A DNA stretch of 64,000 nucleotides from Stygiobacter sp. (GCA_006218045.1 VBWB01000001.1:337245-401244), one strand, 5' to 3'; shown: positions 26,807 to 37,162, counted from the stretch's first letter. Numbers and translations are program-made. Notes: generated by a model from the letters alone, not told the origin.

Positions 26807-27702
26807 TTCAGCCCGTAGATGTCAGGCGGCGGGGTGGCCAGATCCCAGCCCAGGCGCAGGCATACCGCCAGCACGATCAGGGCCAGGGCTAGGCGCAGAT
26901 GCTCGCCGCGCATGCGGCCGCCGATGCGGGCGCCGAACTGGGCACCGATGACACCGCCGATCAGCAAGGTCAGCATCAGCACCACGTCCACCGTCTGGGT
27001 GGTGATGGCCTGCAACAAGGTGACGTTGGCGGTGACGAAGATGATCTGCAACAGCGAGGTGCCGACCACCACCGCCGTCGGCATTTCCAACACATAGATC
27101 ATCAGCGGCACCATGACGAAGCCGCCGCCCACCCCCATCAGCGCCGCCAGCACGCCGCCGAAGACGCCGACGCCCACCGGGATCAAGGCGCTGATGTAAA
27201 GGCCGGAGCGGGGAAACCGCATCTTGAACGGCAGCGAATGCCAGGGATGGCGATGGCGCTTGCGCAAGGGGCCGCCGCCGCCCGATTTCAGCAAGGCGCC
27301 CACCGATTCCACCGCCATGGTGCTGCCGATGAAGCCCAGGAACACCACATAGCAGATGGAAATGACCAGATCGATCTGGCCCAGGCTTTTCAGCCAGCCG
27401 AACAAGATCACCCCCAGGCCCGATCCGGCGAATCCGCCCATGGTCAACACCACGCCCATGCGCACATCCACATTGCGCCGCCGCCAATGGGCGATCAGGC
27501 CGGAAACGCTGGCGCCGACCACCTGATTGGCGCCGGTGGCCACCGCCACCGCCGGCGGCACGCCCAGGAACATCAGCAAAGGCGTCAGCAAAAAGCCGCC
27601 GCCCACACCGAACAGCCCCGACAAAAAGCCGACACCGCCGCCCAAGGCCAGCAACGCGTACAGATTGACCGACAGGCCAGCGATGGGAAGATAGACGGGC
27701 AA
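26803..27702 (-). CDS. TSUP-family (TauE/SafE) anion exporter
   Basis: About 299 residues with eight or so membrane helices. Repeated family motifs are seen in each half: GVGFLSGLFGVGGGFLLTPLLMFLGVPPAVAVATGANQ and FGGVLAALMGVGGGFVMVPLMIYVLEMPTAVVVGTSL. A central charged loop (RKRHRHPWHSLPFKMRF) separates the halves. TSUP proteins move sulfite, sulfonates or related anions. I prefer the TTG at 27702 (AAGGA 9 bases before) because a TATATT -10 element lies within the longer frame from the GTG at 27759. The end overlaps the SRAP gene by 4 bases. Confidence 0.88.
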   Translation of the reverse strand: MPVYLPIAGLSVNLYALLALGGGVGFLSGLFGVGGGFLLTPLLMFLGVPPAVAVATGANQVVGASVSGLIAHWRRRNVDVRMGVVLTMGGFAGSGLGVILFGWLKSLGQIDLVISICYVVFLGFIGSTMAVESVGALLKSGGGGPLRKRHRHPWHSLPFKMRFPRSGLYISALIPVGVGVFGGVLAALMGVGGGFVMVPLMIYVLEMPTAVVVGTSLLQIIFVTANVTLLQAITTQTVDVVLMLTLLIGGVIGAQFGARIGGRMRGEHLRLALALIVLAVCLRLGWDLATPPPDIYGLN

Positions 27703-27782
27703 GGGGGCAATCCTTGAATTAAGTTGCCCTAATATAGACGGCGCCACCGGCGCCGTCACGCATTCATCCGTGTGGGGAAAGG

Positions 27783-27953
27783 TTATTTGCCCTTGAAATA
27801 GGGGGCGGTGTCATAGGGGGTGAGGGCGGCGGTATCGGCCTTGGTCACCGGCGCCTGGGGGCGCGGGGTGATGCGGTTTTCCAGCGCGGCTTCATAGGGG
27901 GACGAGCAGGCGGCCAGCAGGGCGACGGCGGCAGCGGCGAGAACGATCTTCAT
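27783..27953 (-). CDS. Tiny lipoprotein
   Basis: 56 residues: MKIVLAAAAVALLAACSS with a clear lipobox (LLAAC, Cys16), then PYEAALENRITPRPQAPVTKADTAAL and YDTAPYFKGK. GGAGAAG sits right before the ATG. It lies 65 bases after the response regulator on the same strand, so it may be the third gene of the kinase-regulator unit. I recognise no family. Confidence 0.7.
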   Translation of the reverse strand: MKIVLAAAAVALLAACSSPYEAALENRITPRPQAPVTKADTAALTPYDTAPYFKGK

Positions 27954-28018
27954 TTTCTTCTCCGATGGTTCCGGGATCTGCCGGCATGGTATCGCGACAG
28001 GGCGGCGGGAGCAAACAT

Positions 28019-28690
28019 CTATCCGGCCAGGGCGTATCCCAGGCCGCGCACGGTGACGATGGGGGCTTCGGTGTCGCCGTCGCGCATCTTGCGGCGCAGG
28101 CGGGCGATCAGGGTGTCGACGGTGTGGTCGCTGACCTGGCGCGGGTCGCGGTTGCTGATGACGTCCAGCAGGAAATCGCGGCTGAGCGGTTGCGGACGCT
28201 CGGCCACCAGGGCGGCCAGGATATTGAATTCGCCCGAGGTCAGTTCCAGCATCCGGCCATCGGGGCGGAACAATTCGCGGCGGATCACATCCAGGGTCCA
28301 GCCGTCGAAGCTGATGATGGACTCGCCCGACCGGCGCAGCACGTTGCGGATACGGGCCAGCAGCGTGCGCAGGTTGACCGGCTTGATGATGTAATCGTCG
28401 CCGCCGGCTTCCAGGCCGTTGATCTCGTCCTCGTCGGCGTCGCGGCTGGTCAGGAAGATCAAGCCGCCGCGCTTGCCCAGATCCAGTTCCCGCGCCAAGG
28501 CGATGCCGTCGGCATCGGGCAGGTTGATGTCCAGGATGATCAAGGCCGGCTGGGATTTTAGCAAGGCGGTGCGCAATTGGGCGCCAGTGGCGGCACGCAG
28601 GCATGAATACCCTTGCTGTTCCAGATAGCCGGCAACCATTTCCAAGGATTCCGGGGCGTCTTCAACGACAAGAATGGTATCGGCGGTCAT
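28019..28690 (-). CDS. OmpR/TorR-type response regulator
   Basis: 223 residues. The receiver domain has the acidic pair (LVVED), the phosphoacceptor Asp in LIILDINLPDADG, Thr/Ser in FLTSRDAD and Lys in DYIIKPVN. The C-terminal winged helix is of OmpR type (LTSGEFNILAALVAERPQPLSRDFLLD...TVDTLIARLRRKM...VRGLGYALAG). It lies 27 bases after the hybrid kinase gene and is its likely partner. Target genes are unknown. Confidence 0.94.
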   Translation of the reverse strand: MTADTILVVEDAPESLEMVAGYLEQQGYSCLRAATGAQLRTALLKSQPALIILDINLPDADGIALARELDLGKRGGLIFLTSRDADEDEINGLEAGGDDYIIKPVNLRTLLARIRNVLRRSGESIISFDGWTLDVIRRELFRPDGRMLELTSGEFNILAALVAERPQPLSRDFLLDVISNRDPRQVSDHTVDTLIARLRRKMRDGDTEAPIVTVRGLGYALAG

Positions 28691-28717
28691 CAGCTGCAGT
28701 CATGGCGGAAGGGAATC

Positions 28718-31093
28718 TCAATTTCCGGGGCTTTTTGCGCATAAATTCGCCTCGACCGATACAATGGCCTTTTGCAGGGCCGCCCGCAAGTCATCGCACG
28801 CGCCTATATCCAATGCATTTCCGTGCATCACTCTGCCGGCGGCGTCGGCCAGCGCGGTCAATTCCAAGCTGGCGGCGCTGCCCTTGAGACGGTGGGCCAC
28901 GGCGTGCAGGGCTTCGCCCTCGAGTCCGGCCTCCAGCGTCGTCAGGCATTCCCGCGCACTGGCGGCGAACAGGGTCCATATCCTGATCATATGGTCTCGA
29001 CCCAGCAGATCCTCCAACCGGGTCGGGGTATTGGCGAGGCTGGCGATGTGGGCGGCCAAGGCACTATCGTCGGCGTCGAGCGTCTCTGCCGTCAGCCTGT
29101 GCAAGGTCGGCGGCTGAGGCCGGGTCGCGATGAAATCCCGCAGGAACTCATAATCCTCCGGGCTCAGCACCAGCACGGCATCGAAGGGGCGGGCCGCCAG
29201 CATATTGGCGGCGATGGAGGTGGTGGCGGCGCCGAATACCCGGTGGCCCAGGCGCGACAGCCGGGCGCGCACGGCATCGCCGTCAGCGCCCACCAGCAAC
29301 AGATCGACGCAAGGATTGGTGCCGGTGGCCTGGGCCATGGCCGCTTCCAGGGTGCCGCGCTCCATGGGCTTGGCCACATGGCCGTTCATGCCGGCGGCGC
29401 GACAGCGGGCGGTGTCGCCGGGCAGGGCATTGGCGGTCAGGGCGATGATCGGAACCGATCCGGCCCGTCCGGGCAGGGCGCGGATGCGGCGGGTGGCTTC
29501 CAGCCCGTCGATCTCGGGCATCTGCATGTCCATCAGGATCAGGTCGAAACCACCGCCCGCCGCCAGTTCCACCGCCCGGGCGCCATCGACGGCGACGGTG
29601 ACGTGATGGCCGGCGCTTTCCAGCATGGCCCGGGCGACGTGCTGGTTGACCGGGTTGTCCTCGGCCAGCAAGACGGTCAAGGGCGGTACCGGGGCCATGT
29701 TCGCCGCCGCCGTCTTGGCTTGCGGCGCCCGCGCCGGGGCGAAGTCGAGATGGAAGAAGAAGTGGCTGCCCTTGCCGGGGGTGCTGTCGACGCCGATGCC
29801 GCCGCCCAGGCCTTCGACCAGCCGTTTGCAGATCACCAGCCCCAGGCCGGTGCCGCCGAACTGCCGGCTGATGGAGGAATCGGCCTGACTGAACGGCTGG
29901 AACAGGCGGGAGAGTTGACTGGCGGCGATGCCGGGGCCGGTATCGGTGACGGAAAACTCTACCCCGACACGGTCGGACACGTCGCCGCTGCGGCGGACGG
30001 TGACGGTGACGCCGCCCGCTTGCGTGAACTTGACGGCGTTGCCGATCAGGTTGAACAGGATCTGGCGCAACCGCCCGCCATCGCCATCCAACCAATCGGG
30101 GAGGTCGGGGGCCACATCCAGGGCCAGGGTCAGGCCCTTTTCCGCTGCCCGCACGTCCATCAGGGCGATCACCCCCGCCAGCAACGGTCGCGGCTGAAAC
30201 GGGGCGTGATGGAACCGGAACGAGCCGGATTCCAATTTGGACAGGTCCAGGATGTCGTCCAGGATGGTCAGCAGACCCTCGGCGGAATGACAGGCTGTTT
30301 GCAGACGGCTGCGGTCGTTTTCGGCCAGCGGACTTTCCAGCACCAGCCGCACCATGCCCAAAACGCCATTCATCGGGGTGCGGATTTCGTGGCTCATCAC
30401 CGCCAGGAAGTCGGCCTTGGCCCGCGCCCCGGCCTCGGCCGCCTCTTTCGCCTGCATCAGAGTGTGGTTGGTTTGCCGCTCGCGCTCGATATGCAGGTAT
30501 TCCTCGCGTTGCATGCGCCCGGACTGGCTGCGGGCGAGGCCGCCGACCACATAGGCGACGATGGTCAGCATGAAGATGATGCCCAGGTCCAGCGGTGCCT
30601 CGGGCTGGGGTCGCAACCCGCCCCAGAACAGCAGGCTGATGCCGGCGGCGAAGGCGCTGAGCAGGGCCGAGGCGCGGAAGCTGCCGGGCAGGAACATGAA
30701 GAGGGTGATGGCGATCAGCGGCATCAGCGCGCCGCCATGACGCAGCAGCACCGGATGATTGAAGATCAGCGCGTTCAGGGTGAAGAAGACGTATTGATGG
30801 ACATAAGTCAGCGTCACCACTCGGCCATAATCGGCGGGACGGCTCAGCGCGACCATGACGGCCAGGCACCACAGGGCGATCAGCAGGCGGTCACCCAGGA
30901 AAAACGCCAGGGTGTCGCCATCCAGCATCATCACGTCCAAGGGCGCGAAGCCGATGCTGGTCAGGGTGGTGGCCATGACGCACAACCGGGCGCTGGCACG
31001 GGCGCGGGAGACTGAACCTTGGTTGAATCCCGCTTCCAGGTTCGCGGCGGTGAATTCGCCGGCGGACGAAATGCCGGTCGTTCTGCCGGTCAT
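28718..31093 (-). CDS. Hybrid sensor histidine kinase (HisKA-HATPase-REC-Hpt)
   Basis: About 791 residues. The N-terminal ~190 residues hold five or six membrane helices with short loops ([44 protein letters not shown]). Then come a short coiled coil, the H-box [15 protein letters not shown] (His ~235), the ATPase N/G boxes ([32 protein letters not shown]), a receiver ([24 protein letters not shown]) and a C-terminal Hpt ([14 protein letters not shown]). It can run a full phosphorelay to the next gene's regulator. Start uncertain: the ATG at 31093 has no strong ribosome site. Confidence 0.9.
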   Translation of the reverse strand: MTGRTTGISSAGEFTAANLEAGFNQGSVSRARASARLCVMATTLTSIGFAPLDVMMLDGDTLAFFLGDRLLIALWCLAVMVALSRPADYGRVVTLTYVHQYVFFTLNALIFNHPVLLRHGGALMPLIAITLFMFLPGSFRASALLSAFAAGISLLFWGGLRPQPEAPLDLGIIFMLTIVAYVVGGLARSQSGRMQREEYLHIERERQTNHTLMQAKEAAEAGARAKADFLAVMSHEIRTPMNGVLGMVRLVLESPLAENDRSRLQTACHSAEGLLTILDDILDLSKLESGSFRFHHAPFQPRPLLAGVIALMDVRAAEKGLTLALDVAPDLPDWLDGDGGRLRQILFNLIGNAVKFTQAGGVTVTVRRSGDVSDRVGVEFSVTDTGPGIAASQLSRLFQPFSQADSSISRQFGGTGLGLVICKRLVEGLGGGIGVDSTPGKGSHFFFHLDFAPARAPQAKTAAANMAPVPPLTVLLAEDNPVNQHVARAMLESAGHHVTVAVDGARAVELAAGGGFDLILMDMQMPEIDGLEATRRIRALPGRAGSVPIIALTANALPGDTARCRAAGMNGHVAKPMERGTLEAAMAQATGTNPCVDLLLVGADGDAVRARLSRLGHRVFGAATTSIAANMLAARPFDAVLVLSPEDYEFLRDFIATRPQPPTLHRLTAETLDADDSALAAHIASLANTPTRLEDLLGRDHMIRIWTLFAASARECLTTLEAGLEGEALHAVAHRLKGSAASLELTALADAAGRVMHGNALDIGACDDLRAALQKAIVSVEANLCAKSPGN

Positions 31094-31157
31094 GACGGAA
31101 GGGGCGAGGCGATGCGGCAAATCATGGCCGCAAGCCTCGACCAATCCGGCTTCACCG

Positions 31158-32189
31158 TCAAGGTGCGGCGAAAACCACCACCCGGCGGGCTCCCAGGCCG
31201 ACCTGACGTCCCGGTTCCAGCCCCAGCCGGGCATGGGAGTCGCGGTCGATCACCGCTTCGGCGTGGGCTCCGCCGGGCAGGTGCAGGTCCAGGCGCACCG
31301 TCGGACCCAGTATCACCTGATGGCGGATCACCGCGTCATTGCCGCTGGGATCGATCTCGATCTCGTGCGGACGGATGAAGGCCAAAGCCGGGCCGTCGGC
31401 GATGGCGGGCGCTGGCACCCGCCAATGGGCCACCTGGGCGATTCCGTTTTGGACTTGCGCCTCCAGCCGGTTGGCGTTGCCGAGAAACTGAAAGACGAAG
31501 GGCGTCGCCGGGTTGTCGTAGATGTCGGCGGGGGTGCCGATCTGCTCGATGCGGCCCTTGCTCATCACCACCACTTCGTCGGCCAGTTCCAATGCCTCTT
31601 CCTGGTCGTGGGTGACGAAAACCGAGGTCAGTCCCATGTCGTCGTGCAATTGCCGAAGCCAGCGGCGCAGATCCTTGCGCACCTGGGCGTCGAGCGCGCC
31701 GAAGGGTTCATCCAGCAGCAGCAGGCGCGGTTCCACCGCCAAGGCGCGGGCCAGGGCGACGCGCTGGCGCTGGCCGCCCGACAATTGCGACGGATAACGC
31801 CCGGCCAGACCGGACAATTGCACCAGATCGAGCAGGCGGGCGACGCGGTCGTTGATCTCGGCCTTGCTGGGCTTGTCCGGGCCCTTGCGCACCTTCAGGC
31901 CGAAGGCGACGTTTTCGGCCACGCTCATGTGGCGGAACAAGGCGTAATGCTGGAAGACGAAGCCGACGCGGCGGTCGCGGGTCTTGAGCGACGACGCGTC
32001 CAGGCCGTTCAGATGGACGGCGCCGCCATCGGCGTGGTCGAGCCCGGCCAGGATGCGCAACAGCGTGGTCTTGCCCGACCCCGACGGCCCCAACAGCGCC
32101 ACCAGCTTGCCCGGAGTGATGCGCAAGGAAACGTCGTCGAGGGCGTTGAAACCGCCGAAGCGTTTGGACAGATGGCTGACGTCGATCAT
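31158..32189 (-). CDS. cysA: Sulfate/thiosulfate ABC transporter ATP-binding protein
   Basis: 343 residues. Walker [10 protein letters not shown], the signature [15 protein letters not shown], Walker [13 protein letters not shown] and the switch His in [10 protein letters not shown] are intact. The C-terminal TOBE-like part ([10 protein letters not shown]) is as in CysA. It energises sulfate import with CysT and CysW. It lies 4 bases after cysW. Confidence 0.95.
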   Translation of the reverse strand: MIDVSHLSKRFGGFNALDDVSLRITPGKLVALLGPSGSGKTTLLRILAGLDHADGGAVHLNGLDASSLKTRDRRVGFVFQHYALFRHMSVAENVAFGLKVRKGPDKPSKAEINDRVARLLDLVQLSGLAGRYPSQLSGGQRQRVALARALAVEPRLLLLDEPFGALDAQVRKDLRRWLRQLHDDMGLTSVFVTHDQEEALELADEVVVMSKGRIEQIGTPADIYDNPATPFVFQFLGNANRLEAQVQNGIAQVAHWRVPAPAIADGPALAFIRPHEIEIDPSGNDAVIRHQVILGPTVRLDLHLPGGAHAEAVIDRDSHARLGLEPGRQVGLGARRVVVFAAP

Positions 32190-32193
32190 GGCT

Positions 32194-33036
32194 TCAGTGC
32201 CTGCCTGCGGCGGCGAGTTCGTCGCGGTGCCACCATTCAAGCGTGGTTTTGGCGCCAAGGGTGACCAGGGCCAGAAGCGCGAGAAGCGAGGCGACGGCGA
32301 ATGCGCCGACGAAATCATATTCATTGTACAAGATCTCCACATGCAGGGGCATGGTGTTGGTCAGGCCGCGAATGTGGCCCGACACCACGGAAACGGCGCC
32401 GAACTCACCCATGGCGCGGGCGTTGCAAAGCAGCACCCCGTACAGCAATCCCCATTTGACGTTGGGCAGGGTGATGGCCCAAAAGGTGCGCAAGCCGCCG
32501 GCGCCCAGGGTCAGGGCGGCTTCCTCCTCGTCGCGGCCCTGTTCCTCCATCAGCGGGATCAACTCGCGGGCGACGAAGGGGAAGGTGACGAAAATGGTGG
32601 CCAGGACGATACCGGGCACGGCGAAGACGATCTTGACGTCGTGTTCGATCAGCCACGGCCCCAAGGCGCTTTGAGCCCCGAACAACAGCACGTAGATCAG
32701 GCCGGAAATCACCGGCGACACCGAGAACGGCAGGTCGATGAACGAGATCAGCCAAGCCTTGCCGGCGAAGTCGAATTTAGCGATGGCCCAACTGGCCGCC
32801 AGGCCGAAGGCCAGGTTGAGGGGCACGGCGATGCCGGCGACCAGCAAGGTCAGGCGGATGGAGGCCAAGGTGTCGTCGCCGCCCAGGGAGCGCCAATAGG
32901 CATCGGCCCCTTTGCGCAAGGCTTCGGTCAGCACGGCGGCCAGCGGCAGTACCAGGAACAGGGCCAGAAAGCTGACGGCGACGGCGATCAGCAGCCAGCG
33001 GACGAGGATGGGGTCGCGGGTGGCGGCGCGGCTCAT
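32194..33036 (-). CDS. cysW: Sulfate ABC transporter permease CysW
   Basis: 280 residues with six membrane helices. The permease EAA loop is visible ([53 protein letters not shown]), which contacts Cys[32 protein letters not shown] is diagnostic of CysW. It overlaps cysT by ATGA. Confidence 0.95.
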   Translation of the reverse strand: MSRAATRDPILVRWLLIAVAVSFLALFLVLPLAAVLTEALRKGADAYWRSLGGDDTLASIRLTLLVAGIAVPLNLAFGLAASWAIAKFDFAGKAWLISFIDLPFSVSPVISGLIYVLLFGAQSALGPWLIEHDVKIVFAVPGIVLATIFVTFPFVARELIPLMEEQGRDEEEAALTLGAGGLRTFWAITLPNVKWGLLYGVLLCNARAMGEFGAVSVVSGHIRGLTNTMPLHVEILYNEYDFVGAFAVASLLALLALVTLGAKTTLEWWHRDELAAAGRH

Positions 33037-33857
33037 GACAATCCCCCCAGGCGTTGGCGGTTCCATTTTTGCAGCATGTTGATGGCCAGCAGCATGGCGA
33101 AGGACACCGCCAGCATCAGGCAAGCGATGGCGGTGGCGCCGACGTAATCGTATTGTTCCAGCTTGGTGACGATGAGGAGCGGTGCGATTTCCGATACGCC
33201 GGGCAGATTGCCGGCGATGAAGATGATCGAGCCGTATTCGCCCACGGCGCGGGCGAAGGCCAGCGAGATGCCGGTCAGAAGCGCCGGGGCGATGGACGGC
33301 AGGATGACGCGGAGGAAGGTCTGCACCCGGCTGGCGCCCAGACAGGCGGCGGCTTCCTCCAATTCGGAATCCACGTCCTGCAACACCGGCTCGACCGTGC
33401 GGACGACGAAGGGGACACCGATGAAGATCATGGCGATGATGGCGCCCAAGGGGGTGAAGGCGACCTTGAACGGCAGCAATTGCCCGATCCAGCCGTTGGG
33501 GGCGTAAAGCGCGGTCAGGGCGATGCCGGCGACGGCGGTGGGCAGGGCGAAGGGCAGGTCGATGAAGGCGTCGATCAGTTTGCGTCCGGGAAACGGATAG
33601 CGCACCAATACCCAGGCCACCAGCAGGCCGAAGACGCCGTTGATCAGGGCGGCGATGGCGGCACCGCCGAACGACAGTCGGAACGAGGCCAGCACCCTGG
33701 CATCGGTCAAGGTGTCCAGCCATTGCTGGGCGGTCATGCCGGCGGCTTTCAGGATCAATGCCGCCAGCGGGATCAGCACCACCAGCGACAGATAGCCTAT
33801 GGTCAATCCCAGGGTAGCCGAGAACCCCGGGATGACGCGAACGGACTTGGCCGACAT
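33033..33857 (-). CDS. cysT: Sulfate ABC transporter permease CysT
   Basis: 274 residues, six membrane helices. DLPFALPTAVAGIALTALY, EEAAACLGASRVQTFLRVILPSIAPALLTGISLAFARAVGEYGSIIFIAGNLPG and APLLIVTKLEQYDY follow CysT/CysU. It forms the channel with CysW. It begins at the last base of the binding-protein gene. Confidence 0.95.
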   Translation of the reverse strand: MSAKSVRVIPGFSATLGLTIGYLSLVVLIPLAALILKAAGMTAQQWLDTLTDARVLASFRLSFGGAAIAALINGVFGLLVAWVLVRYPFPGRKLIDAFIDLPFALPTAVAGIALTALYAPNGWIGQLLPFKVAFTPLGAIIAMIFIGVPFVVRTVEPVLQDVDSELEEAAACLGASRVQTFLRVILPSIAPALLTGISLAFARAVGEYGSIIFIAGNLPGVSEIAPLLIVTKLEQYDYVGATAIACLMLAVSFAMLLAINMLQKWNRQRLGGLS

Positions 33858-34900
33858 TACTTCTTCGCCTGGATGCGGTCGAAGATGCCGCCATCGCCGA
33901 AATGTTCCTTCTGCGCCTTGCCCCAGCCGCCGAAGACGTCGTCGATGGTGAACAGCCGCACATTGGGGAAGTCGGAGGCGTACTTCTTGGCGATGTCGGG
34001 ATCGCGCGGACGGTAATGATGCTTGGCGGCGATTTCCTGACCCTCGGGCGAGTACAGGAACTTCAGGTAGGCCTCGGCCTGGGCGCGGGTGCCCCGACGG
34101 TCGACGACCTTGTCGACCACCGCCACCGGCGGCTCGGCCAGGATGGACAGGCTGGGAATGACGGTCTCGAAGCCGCCGCCGAATTCGCGGTTGGCCAGGA
34201 TGGCTTCATTTTCCCACGACAGGAAGACGTCGCCGATGCCACGCTGGGCGAAGGTGGTGAGCGAGCCCCGCGCGCCGGTATCGAGCACCGGGACGTTCTT
34301 GTAGATCTTGCCGACGAAATCCTCGGCCTTGGCCTGATCATTGTTCCACTTGTTGAGGGCATAGCCCCAGGCGGCCAGATGGTTCCAGCGCGCCCCGCCC
34401 GAGGTCTTGGGATTGGGGGTGATGACCTGGACGTCGGAACGGATCAGGTCATCCCAATCCTTGATGGTCTTCGGGTTGCCCTTCCTGACCAGGAAGACGA
34501 TGGTCGAGGTATAGGGCGACGCATTATAGGACAAACGCTTCTGCCAATCGGGCTCCAGCAGCTTGGCCTTTTCGGCGATGGCGTCGATGTCGTAGGCGAG
34601 AGCAAGGGTGACCACGTCGGCTTCCAGCCCGTCGATGACGCCGCGGGCCTGCTTGCCCGAGCCGCCATGGGATTGGTTGATCTTCAAATCCTCGCCGGTC
34701 CTGGTCTTCCAGTGCTTGACGAAGGCCGTGTTGAACTCCTGGTAAAGCTCGCGGGTGGGGTCATAGGACACGTTCAACAGGGTCTTGGGCTCGGCCGCCA
34801 GGGCGCCGGGAATGGCGATGGCGATGGCGGCGGCAATGGCGGTCGCGGCGGCGGCGGCGATGGCCGCGCGCTTGATGTCTTGGATCAGAAACCAGGTCAT
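33857..34900 (-). CDS. Sulfate-binding periplasmic protein
   Basis: 347 residues. An alanine-rich signal peptide of about 35 residues ends at GALAAEPK. The mature part shows [72 protein letters not shown] and [23 protein letters not shown], the Sbp/CysP pattern including sulfate-binding loops. AGGAG lies 8 bases before the ATG. First gene of sbp-cysT-cysW-cysA; the hybrid kinase, regulator and lipoprotein genes follow on the same strand with no clear terminator between. Confidence 0.95.
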   Translation of the reverse strand: MTWFLIQDIKRAAIAAAAATAIAAAIAIAIPGALAAEPKTLLNVSYDPTRELYQEFNTAFVKHWKTRTGEDLKINQSHGGSGKQARGVIDGLEADVVTLALAYDIDAIAEKAKLLEPDWQKRLSYNASPYTSTIVFLVRKGNPKTIKDWDDLIRSDVQVITPNPKTSGGARWNHLAAWGYALNKWNNDQAKAEDFVGKIYKNVPVLDTGARGSLTTFAQRGIGDVFLSWENEAILANREFGGGFETVIPSLSILAEPPVAVVDKVVDRRGTRAQAEAYLKFLYSPEGQEIAAKHHYRPRDPDIAKKYASDFPNVRLFTIDDVFGGWGKAQKEHFGDGGIFDRIQAKK

Positions 34901-34916
34901 TCATTCGGCTCCTAAG

Positions 34917-35059
34917 ATAGAAGTCTATAGGAAGTTAGGCTTATCTGACTGGAAAAGGCGCCGGGTGGTGCCGTCGGTCGATCTCTTCCGATGAATTTAT
35001 CTGTGGCCAAGGTGCCCGTGCGGCTCACTCATGTCAACTATAAATCTACCAATTTATAG
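34917..35059. promoter_or_regulatory. AT-rich divergent control region with palindromes between the sulfate and ape operons
   Basis: The 296-base gap holds the imperfect palindrome ATAGAAGTCTAT (34917-34928), 17 bases before the sulfate-binding protein's start. It also holds the perfect inverted repeat CTATAAATctaccaATTTATAG (35038-35059), about 140 bases before apeC. Both are much richer in A/T than their surroundings and are candidate regulator sites. I could not place -35/-10 pairs with confidence. Confidence 0.45.
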
Positions 35060-35196
35060 ACTGATGTGGTGACCGCGTGAAATGCGGGCGGACGGGAGAC
35101 TTTTCCTCATGGTTGCAATGTCGTTCGACTAGGGATCGTTTGCGTGCTAAACCCCTGATCGTCCAATGGCTGGACCGGCATCCGGGGGAGAGGGTG

Positions 35197-35892
35197 GTGT
35201 CTGTTTGCGTGCGCGTTGCCGCTTGGGCGGCCTGGGATGGACACGCCGATGTGCTGGCCGTGGGCGGTATGGTTCCGCCCGCCCGCCCGGCTTTGCCGGC
35301 TTTGTTGCGGCGGCGGGTTTCGCCCTTGGGGCGCAAGGCGTTGCAAGCGGCCTGGGCGATCCTGCCCGCCGATTGCCAACCACGCCTGATCCTGGCTTCA
35401 CGCCATGGCGAATACGCCCGCACCTTCGAGCTTCTCACCAGCCTGAGCGAAAGCGCCGAGGTGTCGCCGGCTGAATTCAGCTTGGCGGTGCATCATGCCT
35501 TGGCCGGGCTGTTGTCCATCGCCACCGGCAATCGACAGGGCCACTCGGCTGTGGCTGCCGGCGCCGATTCATTCGGTTATGGGCTGCTGGAAGCGGCTTG
35601 TTTCGTCGCCGAACAAGCAACTCCCGCCCTACTTTTCTATTTCGACGAAGCCTTGCCGCCGATCTATGCCCCGATCAGCGACGATGACGGCCCTGCCTTC
35701 CCCCTGGCCCTGGCCGCGCTGCTGGTGCCGCAATCCTGGCCCGCCGCCCGCGTCATCCATATGCACATGGAAAGCGGGGATGGTCAGCCCGGTCAGTGTC
35801 CGGCGCGCGCGTTCCTGTCGGTGCTGGAACAGGATGGCGAAGCCGTGGCCCAGGGTGGGCGCCATGCTTGGCGGTGGTCCCATGCGGCTTGA
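35197..35892 (+). CDS. apeC: Aryl polyene chain-length factor-like ketosynthase partner (ApeC)
   Basis: 231 residues, a ketosynthase N-terminal-half protein (Ketoacyl-synt_2 type). CVRVAAWAAWDG, PALLRRRVSPLGRKALQAAW, LILASRHGEYARTFELLTSLSE and SPAEFSLAVHHALAGLLSIATGNRQGHSAVAAG follow the ApeC pattern. Where a ketosynthase would have the active Cys there is none, so it should act as partner to ApeO rather than as a catalyst. The GTG at 35197 with GGGGGAG upstream gives the usual family length. First gene of the ape operon. Confidence 0.85.
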   Translation: MSVCVRVAAWAAWDGHADVLAVGGMVPPARPALPALLRRRVSPLGRKALQAAWAILPADCQPRLILASRHGEYARTFELLTSLSESAEVSPAEFSLAVHHALAGLLSIATGNRQGHSAVAAGADSFGYGLLEAACFVAEQATPALLFYFDEALPPIYAPISDDDGPAFPLALAALLVPQSWPAARVIHMHMESGDGQPGQCPARAFLSVLEQDGEAVAQGGRHAWRWSHAA

Positions 35893-36718
35893 TCCTGGCC
35901 GGCTGTGGCGCGGTTTCGGCACCGCCTTGTTCCTGTCGCTGATCGGGCTGGGCGGGACGCTGATGGCGGTGACGGTGTTTCCGGTCGTCAATCTGCTCAC
36001 CCGCGATCCAAGCGTGCGGCAGCGTCGCATTCTTTACGCCATGCATCTGGCCTTCCGGCTTTATTGCAGGGCCATCACGGCCCTGCGGGTCGCCGACATC
36101 GACATCAAGGGCGGCGAACGGCTGCGTCATCTGCAAGGCGCCCTGATCGTCGCCAATCATCCGTCGCTGCTGGATGTGGTGATGATCATCGCGGCGACGC
36201 CAAGGGTGCAATGCATCGTCAAGGCCGGGCTGTGGCGGCACCCGCTTTACCGCCTGACCGTGGGCGGTGCCGGCTTCCTCCGCAACGATCTGGAACCGGA
36301 AGAGCTGGTCGCCGCCTGCACCCGCGATCTGCATGCGGGGCTCAACCTGATCATCTTTCCCGAAGGCACCCGCACCATCCCCGGCACCCGGCCCAAGCTG
36401 CACCGCGGCTTCGCCAATCTGGCCATCACCGCCGCTTGCCCGGTGCAGGTGCTGACCATCACCTGCGACCCGCCGGTGCTGCACAAGGGCAATCCGTGGT
36501 GGCGGGTGCCGGAAAAGCGTTCGCGCTTTTGCCTGGAGGTGGGAGAATTGCTCGACATCGGTCATTTCACCGACGGCCATATCCGTTCGGTGGCGGCGCG
36601 GCGGCTGGTCGCCCATCTGGATAACTTCTACCTGGAAAAATTGGGTCATGGACACGTTGGAACAGCAATTGAAGACATTGATCGTCGAGGCGTTGAAGCT
36701 GGAGGATCTGTCGCCTGA
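35864..36718 (+). CDS. apeD: Aryl polyene lysophospholipid-type acyltransferase (ApeD)
   Basis: 284 residues (ATG at 35864 with AGGG upstream; ATG at 35882 possible). One N-terminal membrane helix (GTALFLSLIGLGGTLMAVTVF) precedes a PlsC-type domain with NHPSLLDVV (NHxxxxD) and FPEGTRT. Probably joins the polyene acid or a fatty acid to a lipid carrier at the inner membrane. Its 3' end overlaps apeE by 71 bases in another frame. Confidence 0.88.
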   Translation: MLGGGPMRLDPGRLWRGFGTALFLSLIGLGGTLMAVTVFPVVNLLTRDPSVRQRRILYAMHLAFRLYCRAITALRVADIDIKGGERLRHLQGALIVANHPSLLDVVMIIAATPRVQCIVKAGLWRHPLYRLTVGGAGFLRNDLEPEELVAACTRDLHAGLNLIIFPEGTRTIPGTRPKLHRGFANLAITAACPVQVLTITCDPPVLHKGNPWWRVPEKRSRFCLEVGELLDIGHFTDGHIRSVAARRLVAHLDNFYLEKLGHGHVGTAIEDIDRRGVEAGGSVA

Positions 36719-36920
36719 GGACATCGACGCCGCCGAACCTTTGTTCGGCGATGCTGGATTGGGTCTCGATTCCATCGACGCCCTGGAACTGGGGGTGGCC
36801 CTCCGCAAGAACTTCGGCATCAAGATCGACACGGTGACCGAGGATGTGCGCCACCACTTCGCCAGCATCGCCAATCTGGCCGCCTTCATCCGCGCCCAGC
36901 AAGGGAACGCCCAGGAATGA
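36648..36920 (+). CDS. apeE: Acyl carrier protein (ApeE)
   Basis: 90 residues. The phosphopantetheine site is GLGLDSIDALELG (Ser ~43). MDTLEQQLKTLIVEALKLEDLSPEDID is a normal ACP helix I. One of two consecutive carrier proteins that hold the growing aryl polyene chain. The start overlaps apeD. Confidence 0.93.
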   Translation: MDTLEQQLKTLIVEALKLEDLSPEDIDAAEPLFGDAGLGLDSIDALELGVALRKNFGIKIDTVTEDVRHHFASIANLAAFIRAQQGNAQE

Positions 36921-37162
36921 CCCGCGACGAAATCCACACCAGCCTGGCCGGCTATCTGACCGAGATGTTCGAGGTGGCGCCGGAAAACATCACCGCCGAG
37001 GCCCGCTTGTACGAGGATCTGGATCTGGACAGCATCGACGCCGTCGATCTGGTGGTGAAGTTGCAGGACCTGACCGGGCGCAAGATCAAGCCCGAGCAGT
37101 TCAAGACCGTCCGCACCGTCGGCGACGTGGTGGATAGCGTCTATGAATTGTTCAACGAATAA
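36917..37162 (+). CDS. apeF: Acyl carrier protein (ApeF)
   Basis: 81 residues, second carrier protein, phosphopantetheine site DLDLDSIDAVDLV (Ser ~41). It overlaps apeE by ATGA. Less acidic at its end than ApeE, so the two may serve different steps (starter loading and chain extension). Confidence 0.93.
   Translation: MTRDEIHTSLAGYLTEMFEVAPENITAEARLYEDLDLDSIDAVDLVVKLQDLTGRKIKPEQFKTVRTVGDVVDSVYELFNE

Noticed and set aside
27703..27759. N-terminal extension of the TSUP exporter from the GTG at 27759
   Set aside because: A TATATT -10-like element lies inside it and AAGGA positions the TTG at 27702; the extension has no family match.
28772..31015. 747-residue open frame antisense to the hybrid kinase
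   Set aside because: Same reason: shadow frame of a gene with complete domain motifs; repeated Gly/Gln/His/Asp composition.
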